Source: Phoronis ovalis
Lineage: Eukaryota > Phoronida > Phoronidae
Reading direction: 5' to 3'
DNA: 12,872 bases
Assembly (NCBI GenBank): GCA_028565635.1
Contig: JAOXYB010042015.1
Location: 1-12,872, forward strand
Shown: positions 8,501 to 12,872 of the stretch, in pieces
Layout: every line of letters starts with the position of its first letter
Numbering within the stretch: position 1 is the first letter of the stretch
The notes under the pieces: model-generated
Seen by the model: the letters and a program-made list of their open reading frames with translations, nothing else
Databases searched by the model: none
What the model was told of the DNA's origin: nothing
Program-made: the position numbers and the translations under genes

Positions 8501-11500
8501 TATTAAAAACATATAATCTCGAGAACTGGTGTACGTTATCCCAAGCACGAACAGGATTGTGTAAAAAGGAGGATAATCATCACGTGTTGTTAGTAGAATT
8601 ACAGATTATTACTAATTATCTCTTATCTTAGCTTACCACCTTATAACTGACAACAGCACAAGTGCATCTTATGTCATGTATCAGTATTATTGTCCTAACC
8701 AGGTCCGGTAGGTAAACATCTCTTATTTGGTAAACAAAAAAATATTTACAACTTTTTGCAGCGAAACTAGATATCTGTGGTTTTATCCGATCAGTAGTAA
8801 AATCAACCTTAATTTATATCCCCAATATAAACTCGTTTTCTAACACAAGTATTTCAGTGCATAGTTACCGAACACTAAAATTAGATATTAATAAAAAAAA
8901 TCGAAGTAATATGTTATATATTATGCTTGAGAGATGCCATACAGTACCATTAATTTTAAAACTGATTTCCATATAAAATATCGTGTTTCTCGTTCCCGAT
9001 TTCACTTACTTTTTAGAACTAAGACATTTAAATTAGACTAGATGAGATGTTGTTCTGCATGGAACTGCAATAAAGGTATGTTATAAGTTATCAAAAGTCA
9101 ATAAATTAGTGAACTTTCCGTGCATCTTTTGCTGATAAATAAATATTTGTGTACGGGTGGTACAAGATACAAAGTTCTTATTTCTTTATAAATTAAAAAG
9201 TAACATCTTCTTACTCGGTGACTTTTATCTTTAAACCGTTTATACTTGAACTCTTCAGGGTTAACCTGTTGTACTGTTATCAGAGATATGTAGACAGACC
9301 TCTGTCCTTTTTGGGTAAAATTTGCAAAGCTAATTTAGTCTTAATAGATATTTTTGGTCAGTGCCCGGGATCAGTGTATAGTGGGTGATTAGTCACGAAT
9401 TTACCACTACCGCCAGACTTGATCAAGACGGCCTGGTTAAATAAAATACACACACACACACACACAAAATTAGTCTTAACACCGGTTAACAGAGGTCTGA
9501 TATTTTTGGTCAGTGCCCGAGATCAGTGGATAGTGGATGAATAGTCACGAATTTATCACTACCGCCAGACTTGGTCAAGACAGCCTGGTTAAAATACACG
9601 CACACACAAAAAAAAATTACAAAGTTATAAAAAAGAATAAACACACTTTTAAAAATATCAAAGTAACTATATCATCGTCTATCATGCAGTAATCCGAATT
9701 AAAACTGATAGTGCATCAGAAAATAAAATTAAGACTTATGCGTCGACCTACACTAGTGCTACAATCTACTTGACACGTCATCTACATCTAAACTACAGTA
9801 TATAATCTAAGATGTATAAAACATATTTTGTATAAAACATATACATGCATGTAAAGAGAAAACTCATTAAAAGTCCCCAAGTCTTGAAACTCATACTAGA
9901 TGCAGTCTTGCTATAAAAATAGTAGTCTGAGTATTGACTAGCGTCATGTGGCGCCTGGATGTAGCGTCACCACAAAACACTGACCAAACTTATATCTGGC
10001 CTCCCTAACTACCTGAAATTTTATGAATATATTTTGCTCGGGTTGGAATAGGTTTTTTTAGCGAAAGATACTATTGAAATGTAATTGTTAGGAGAAATTA
10101 AAAAAAGGTTTATAGCTCACTATAATTCTCAAAATACGAGTTAAATTATACAGAATGCTACGAAATGCTACAAGATTAACGAGAAATTTTGGCTTTACAA
10201 TTTTTGTACTTAATTACCTTTCAAAATAAATATATACGTGAAAAGAAACTAATTATATAAGATATCCAAAATAAAAAATGTTGATAGATTGTGTCTGCTT
10301 TGGGCAGCCTGTGGCAAGAATCGGATGCTATGTGCTCAAACAATGCAAAAGTACCATAGGAATAGTGAATTAGACAATAAATAATTTGAAAAATGAAATG
10401 AAAAATTTCAAACATTTTATGTTTCCACTTTTCAAATGATTGGTAGAGTATCAAATTTTTTGGTCACCTGTATGACACTATTAATGAACGTAAAACTTTC
10501 GTCAGTGCCACGTCATTATAAAAATACTATTTTATTTTTTTCCCTGTTTACTTACAGTGGGATTTAGTTTGCGACAATGACTATATGGTTTCCTTGGCAA
10601 CATCCATATACATGGCCGGATTCCTTACTGGTGCGGTTATCTTTGGAGCTGTTTCCGACATGTGAGTTTACAAACTTTAACTTGATGGGAACAGAGATGA
10701 ATGCGTAATAATGCTTCGCGGATGATAAAGGTGACTCGCCGTTTTTAATAGTACAACATTCAGATTTCCAAGAATCAGGTTATTTCTGTCTCTGAAATAT
10801 CATGTGTTGCCAGTCAGATGAAAACATTTCAGGATTCGTATTCTTATAACATTATGATATATAAAAATAAATAATTGGCACTAACTGTAACATCTAGATA
10901 ATTATGTTTTTACACAAATTCCAATAATTGCCAAGTACACTAGGATCTTATGAAACTACAAGTCATCCGCATATAGATACATATTGTACATGTGGGACAC
11001 GTGTAGTTTTTATCGGGCTTTAATAATAATAAGCATACATGTAGATTGTGATTCGCATTCAATTTATAAGATTGCATACATTTCAGAATCGGGCGCAAGA
11101 AGACTTTGTTAGGATGTATCTTACTAGAGATCCTAGGTGGGGTGTCCGCTGCTGTAGCTTCCAAATATGGGCATTACGCTATCTTTGTTATACTTCGGTT
11201 TATTGTTGGCAATGCTGCAGCAGGATCATTCACCGTCTCGTTTGTTATAGGTAAGGTATTTAATCTGTTGCAGGTGTGATGGAGAAAGTTGCCGCGTTCT
11301 CGATACTAATCCCACGTCAAAATGTACAAAATGCAAACAACAATTGTGCTATCTTATGATCTTCATAATAAATAGATCGCACTATTATCGTTAGATCACC
11401 CTGTGACTTACTTTTTAAAATCGTATCTTGTCTTGCAAAATGTACTAAATCCAGTTTTGAAATTAGGTTAGAAATGTATTTTTTAATGCAAACTAGAAAA

Positions 11501-12652
11501 AGTAAAATTACATTTCAGGAATATGTTATAGAAGTCTATTTTTGTATAGATATTCGTTATAATTTTTTTATGCAAAAAGTAGTTTAAAATATTACACGTA
11601 CATGCCCCCTAATTAACTTAACAATTTTCACACTAACGCCCCGGTTTTCTTTTAGTTATGGAAATCATCGGACCAAAATATCGAATGTACTACGGAATAT
11701 TTGTACAAGGCTGGTTTGCTATAGGTTTCCTCAGTATTTCTGGCATAGCATACTTTATTCGAGATCATTTTACCCTCCAACTGACGCTTGCGTTGCCTGT
11801 TGTAATTCTGTTAAGCTATTGGTGGTAAGTGACCTTTAACCCAACAGCATTCACCCGTTGAAAGACAGTTCACCCTACGAATCATAACTATCATAGTGTT
11901 TTTCAACTCTCAATCAACTTTACATTTTAACCAAATGTTTCCTACAAATTGAACCAAAATAGTTCTTACCTCAACATTAAACCAAGAAAAAAGGCCATGA
12001 AGCTAATTCTTCCCTGGTATAGAATTTGTTGTAAATAAATTGTTGCTTTTACATTCATGTGCCGCCTCGACTCCTTGGGCAGGAAGCATTGCTACGGCTA
12101 CAAAAGATGCAATGGAAATAGCATGTCGATTTGTGATATACCACATTTGTTTCGATAACACATTGTCATACATATAGAAAACAAGATCCCAAAACTGTTG
12201 CAAAAAGAGAAACATTATATTTCGCGCCTCTTTCAGGATTATCCCCGAGTCACCTAGATGGTTATATGCCGAGAATCGACCACACGAAGCCGAAGCAATT
12301 GTTAGAAAAATGGCAAAATGGAACAGTAAAACGTTTCCAAAAGAAATCGAGCGAGTACCGGAGGTAATACTTCCAATGTTTGCATTACGTGAAAATGATT
12401 GCAGTCATGCAGAAATTTGATACCAAGTTTCTAAAAAGTAGTGGTGTTTTTGACTATCTATGTATAGTATTGAAAGTACAGGAATAACGATCACATTAAA
12501 TCTTAACACTTTATTAAGACTTTCCTTTAATTACATATTTTACTGTAGGTAAAGGATTCACACGGACAGCACGAGGAGGAACGCGCTACGTTGTTAGATA
12601 TTTTAAAACGGCCACGGATGAGGACACGAATTTTGATTACCTATTTTATATG
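2118..12652 (+). CDS. SLC22-family organic cation/carnitine transporter-like protein, 5' part, six exons
   Basis: Joined exons 2118-2525, 10558-10661, 11087-11250, 11656-11824, 12237-12363 and 12549-12652 encode 358 residues plus two bases of the next codon. SLC22 proteins are 12-helix plasma-membrane major facilitators that move organic cations, anions, carnitine or other zwitterions. Seen here: helix 1 (about 20-46), a large extracellular loop (about 47-142) with sequons and cysteines, WDLVCD at 137-142, helix 2, the MFS loop G-x3-D-x2-G-R-K-K at 166-176, helices 3-6, the family signature PESPRWL at 285-291, a basic intracellular loop and the start of helix 7. Intron phases in order are 0, 2, 1, 2, 0, 2, all GT-AG. 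Family members run about 550 residues, so helices 7-12 lie off the right edge. Substrate class and the exact member cannot be decided from this half. No frameshift or in-frame stop was seen, so it looks functional. Confidence 0.95.
2837..2986 (+). other. Short open stretch with a basic PKKKRG segment, unassigned
   Basis: An ATG ORF of 49 codons begins MPDPLGAS and contains FPKKKRG around residues 20-26. The opposite strand is also open across the same bases (3018-2803), with a pyrimidine tract plus AG followed by an ORF end and AATAAA (near 2797-2803 read on - strand). Being open both ways and somewhat GC-richer than its surroundings, it may be a decayed repeat or exon. I do not recognise the product. 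Confidence 0.12.
3683..3861 (-). CDS. Candidate terminal exon of an antisense gene nested in intron 1
   Basis: On the - strand, from an acceptor ctgttag (3868-3862), the frame reads two bases plus 58 codons to TAA at 3685-3683. The product runs HSTLERIRYF to HQISNREN. Residues 23-50 (AEDIEILAKRF to ELCNK) are rich in E, Q, K and D with hydrophobics at helical spacing, suggesting an amphipathic or coiled-coil helix. E and Q make up about a fifth of the residues, far above expectation for AT-rich chance translation. The acceptor's pyrimidine tract is weak; an alternative AG lies at 3856-3855. No poly(A) signal of standard form was found just downstream. I recognise no family. Confidence 0.35.
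3862..4267. other. Unassigned interval between the two antisense candidates
   Basis: AT-rich with no supportable gene. It contains a two-copy tandem repeat of about 15 bases (ctaaaatcaaaactg, near 4163-4191) and, on the - strand, a pyrimidine-rich acceptor-like run (ttatcttcttcctctag, near 4230-4248) that is not followed by a usable frame. Confidence 0.3.
4268..4336 (-). CDS. Candidate internal exon upstream of the antisense terminal exon
   Basis: This 69-bp - strand segment lies between an acceptor gaccttctgaccag (4350-4337) and a strong donor gtaagt (4267-4262). In one frame it reads two bases, 22 codons (LSIISFQRDF to CKKNA), then one base. The leftover base plus the first two of the exon at 3861 make a codon, so the two exons join in phase across a 406-bp intron. 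It is short, and a one-in-three phase match is weak support alone. Further exons would be needed at higher coordinates; I found no convincing start. Confidence 0.22.
4337..6000. other. Unassigned part of intron 1
   Basis: No gene is supported. A GC-richer patch at about 5375-5470 is open in several frames on both strands and contains the palindromic E-box CCACGTGG (5414-5421). A compact GC hairpin, GGGGC-attta-GCCCC, lies at 5565-5579. A - strand frame near 4938-5050 reads TLIDYINANQIR, slightly like tyrosine-phosphatase entry motifs, but nothing adjoining supports that. Confidence 0.3.
6037..6303 (+). other. Open stretch of 88 codons, unassigned
   Basis: An ATG ORF immediately preceded by an in-frame TGA encodes an 88-residue basic product starting MPAVTVDLL. 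Two - strand frames are also open over the same bases, which points to local base composition rather than selection on one frame. There is no signal peptide, membrane segment or family motif that I recognise. Several open stretches this long are expected by chance in 8 kb of AT-rich intron. Confidence 0.1.
6419..6453. repeat. Perfect 35-bp palindrome (17-base arms, 1-base centre)
   Basis: The arm gattttgattaacttta (6419-6435) is followed by a single C and its exact reverse complement (6437-6453). An exact inverted repeat of this length is not expected by chance in a window this size. It could form a cruciform in DNA or a tight hairpin in the intron RNA. No target-site duplication or transposon end is evident around it. 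Confidence 0.9.
6455..6472. repeat. Perfect 18-bp palindrome next to the 35-bp palindrome
   Basis: taagtactatagtactta reads the same on both strands and starts one base after the preceding palindrome ends. An additional inverted pair (cttatataa at 6529-6537 and ttatataag at 6551-6559) follows 60 bases later, so the neighbourhood is rich in dyad symmetry. Confidence 0.8.
6560..8250. other. Unassigned part of intron 1
   Basis: AT-rich with no gene that I can support. Long open frames at 7254-7610 (-), 7540-7758 (+) and 7936-8214 (+) either lack an ATG start or show only composition-driven residues. Two small hairpins adjoin at 6859-6888 (ctgtac/gtacag and gtcgt/acgac). Confidence 0.3.
8251..8752. 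repeat. Diverged two-copy tandem repeat, period about 284-290 bp
   Basis: Copy 1 (8251-8462) and copy 2 (8535-8752) share blocks in the same order: atcacgtg (8295 and 8579), a cttrgcttaycacctt block, ttgtcct, and an end of gtaaaca followed by a run of A and a ttac motif. Spacing of shared blocks is near 284 bp, and I judge identity at roughly 60-65% by eye. The copies are old; I cannot name an element. Confidence 0.55.
8753..9294. other. Unassigned part of intron 1
   Basis: AT-rich with no supportable gene on the + strand. On the - strand, its right end (9215 onward to 9329) forms the open, splice-flanked stretch described in the findings. Donor-like gtaagt also occurs on the - strand near 9010. 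Confidence 0.3.
9347..9466. repeat. Repeat copy 1, about 120 bp, with CA tail
   Basis: It begins gatatttttggtcagtgccc and ends gcctggttaaataaaata followed by an uninterrupted (AC)9 run at 9448-9466. It matches copy 2 at 9499-9616 with only a few substitutions. A body ending in an A-rich or microsatellite tail is typical of SINE-like elements and of short non-autonomous elements in molluscs, but no tRNA-like A/B boxes are evident in the copy. Confidence 0.8.
9499..9616. repeat. Repeat copy 2, about 118 bp, with CA/A tail
   Basis: Same element and orientation as the copy 152 bases upstream, differing at about a dozen positions and in the tail (acacgcacacac, then a run of A). Short flanking tagtctta is present before both copies (9336 and 9471), so the duplicated unit probably includes it, with an additional insert before copy 2. 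Confidence 0.8.
9617..10546. other. Unassigned right end of intron 1
   Basis: No gene is supported. It has a 16-base tandem duplication (tgtataaaacatat-type, 9813-9844) and a GC-richer patch at 9943-10005. On the - strand that patch is open for 38 codons (KNLFQPEQ to LHPGAT), which may be a repeat fragment. The last 60 bases form the T-rich tract leading to the exon 2 acceptor. Confidence 0.3.
10558..10661 (+). CDS. SLC22-like transporter, coding exon 2
   Basis: The acceptor is tttacttacag at 10547-10557 behind a T-rich tract. The exon reads in phase from exon 1, giving STIASQ|WDLVCD, a join typical of SLC22 proteins (often STI-x-x-E-W-x-L-V-C). It encodes residues 137-170: the last loop cysteine (141), then helix 2 (about 146-168) ending in GAVSD, the first half of the MFS cytoplasmic-loop motif. 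The donor is gtgagt after two bases of codon 171 (phase 2). The exon is 104 bp, too short to stand out as an ORF by itself. Confidence 0.94.
10662..11086 (+). other. Intron 2 of the transporter (425 bp)
   Basis: gtgagt to ttcag, phase 2. AT-rich; nothing else seen in it. Confidence 0.92.
11087..11250 (+). CDS. SLC22-like transporter, coding exon 3
   Basis: The acceptor is tacatttcag at 11077-11086. The first base completes codon 171, then IGRKKTLLG continues the MFS motif begun in exon 2 (G-x3-D-x2-G-R-K-K). The exon encodes residues 172-225, covering helix 3 (about 178-198), a short outer loop, and helix 4 with RFIVGNAAAGSF, the usual R-F-x-x-G pattern of the family. The donor gtaagg follows one base of codon 226 (phase 1). 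A longer reading of the same DNA in another frame (11048-11254) is a shadow: it ignores the splice sites and has no membrane or family character. Confidence 0.94.
11251..11655 (+). other. Intron 3 of the transporter (405 bp)
   Basis: gtaagg to tttag, phase 1. AT-rich; nothing else seen in it. Confidence 0.92.
11656..11824 (+). CDS. SLC22-like transporter, coding exon 4
   Basis: The acceptor is ttttcttttag at 11645-11655. The exon completes V226, then reads MEIIGPKYR, matching the conserved E-x-x-G-x-x-x-R segment after helix 4. Residues 227-281 hold helix 5 (about 237-259) and helix 6 (about 266-284). The donor gtaagt at 11825-11830 follows two bases of codon 282 (phase 2). The predicted hydrophobic spans alternate with charged turns as expected for the N-terminal MFS half. 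Confidence 0.94.
11825..12236 (+). other. Intron 4 of the transporter (412 bp)
   Basis: gtaagt to ttcag, phase 2. It contains a GC-richer island at about 12057-12115 that is open on both strands; the + strand reads a 33-residue, four-cysteine peptide (12057-12158) and the - strand a 70-residue frame. Neither has a signal peptide or known motif, and the island may be an inserted repeat. Confidence 0.9.
12237..12363 (+). CDS. SLC22-like transporter, coding exon 5
   Basis: The acceptor is cgcctctttcag at 12225-12236. The exon completes W282 and reads IIPESPRWLYAENRPHEAE, containing the SLC22/sugar-porter signature PESPRWL directly after helix 6. The rest (to residue 324) is a charged, probably helical part of the large intracellular loop between helices 6 and 7, with repeated K/R and E. 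The donor is GAG|gtaata, phase 0. The +5/+6 positions are weaker than in the other introns, but the frame continues cleanly into the next exon. Confidence 0.94.
12364..12548 (+). other. Intron 5 of the transporter (185 bp)
   Basis: gtaata to tgtag, phase 0; the shortest intron seen in this gene. Confidence 0.92.
12549..12652 (+). CDS. SLC22-like transporter, coding exon 6 (last in window)
   Basis: The acceptor is ttttactgtag at 12538-12548. The exon reads residues 325-358 in phase 0: a hydrophilic stretch rich in H and E, then LLDILKRPRMRTRILI. The L-x-D-L/I-x-x-x-P-x-x-R-x-R pattern just before helix 7 is typical of SLC22 proteins. The exon stops two bases into codon 359 at a good donor, gtaaga (phase 2). 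The protein must continue off the right edge; the open residue is likely W (TG plus G). Confidence 0.92.
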
Positions 12653-12872
12653 GTAAGAATATAGAGTTACATTAATAATCAGTCCTCTGTTCAGATATAC
12701 CTTAGCTTTGCTGATTAATAAATTAAACGAGCTATCCATTTCTATGACCAAAATACAAACCCTAAAGTATACAGGGAAATTCTCTTTGACCGCTACTTTC
12801 CGATGCAGCTTCAGATAGGTATTTCTAATATAGATATAGATATAGAGATTAGATATAGATATAGATATATAA
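12653..12872 (+). other. Start of intron 6 of the transporter (runs off the window)
   Basis: Donor gtaaga at 12653; no acceptor is found before the window ends. The last part is the hexanucleotide repeat described separately. Confidence 0.85.
12828..12870. repeat. (ATAGAT)n microsatellite
   Basis: Imperfect tandem copies of atagat/tagata, interrupted once by gagatt near 12845, reach the window edge, so the full length is unknown. Confidence 0.85.

Larger units (their letters stand above)
2526..10557 (+). other. Intron 1 of the transporter (8,032 bp)
   Basis: It runs from gtatgt at 2526 to tttacttacag ending at 10557. It separates the N-terminal exon from a cluster of five close exons, a common layout in animal SLC genes, and long first introns often carry enhancers. 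Most of it is AT-rich and unassigned; the items I could support are listed separately. In-frame shadows on both strands are numerous because of low GC and are left out. Confidence 0.93.

Noticed and set aside
11048-11254. 68-residue + strand ORF
   Set aside because: It is an out-of-frame shadow of transporter exon 3, and it crosses both splice sites.
1-12872. CRISPR arrays, rRNA, tRNA, bacterial operons or viral genes
   Set aside because: No spaced repeats, no RNA-gene signatures and no such protein motifs were seen; the window is animal nuclear DNA.

Overview
The window reads as nuclear DNA of an invertebrate animal. It is AT-rich, has GT-AG introns, contains diverged repeats with CA or A-rich tails, and carries the 5' two thirds of one clear metazoan gene. 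A mollusc, perhaps a bivalve, is my guess from intron style and repeat texture. Nothing here fixes the species.

The main gene is on the + strand: an SLC22-family (organic cation/carnitine transporter-like) major facilitator. I can place six coding exons: 2118-2525, 10558-10661, 11087-11250, 11656-11824, 12237-12363 and 12549-12652. They join in frame through canonical introns to give 358 complete residues plus two bases of codon 359. They cover transmembrane helix 1, the large glycosylated extracellular loop, helices 2-6, the intracellular loop and the start of helix 7. The remaining roughly 190 residues must lie beyond the right edge. Intron 1 is 8,032 bp; introns 2-5 are 185-425 bp.

At the left edge, on the - strand and divergent from the transporter, are two short open exons (495-376 and 158-45). 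They join in phase across a 217-bp GT-AG intron into a 77-residue protein I do not recognise. About 1.6 kb separates the two start codons. This interval holds nuclear-receptor-like half-site clusters, a small hairpin, and a possible non-coding leader exon with a short upstream ORF.

Intron 1 is mostly unassigned AT-rich DNA but is not featureless. It has two candidate antisense exons that join in phase (4336-4268 and 3861-3683, ending in a stop), a perfect 35-bp palindrome followed by an 18-bp palindrome (6419-6472), a diverged tandem repeat (8251-8752), and two copies of a roughly 120-bp element with CA-rich tails (9347-9616). The antisense exons are inferences from reading frames and splice signals. 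The transporter exons are solid.
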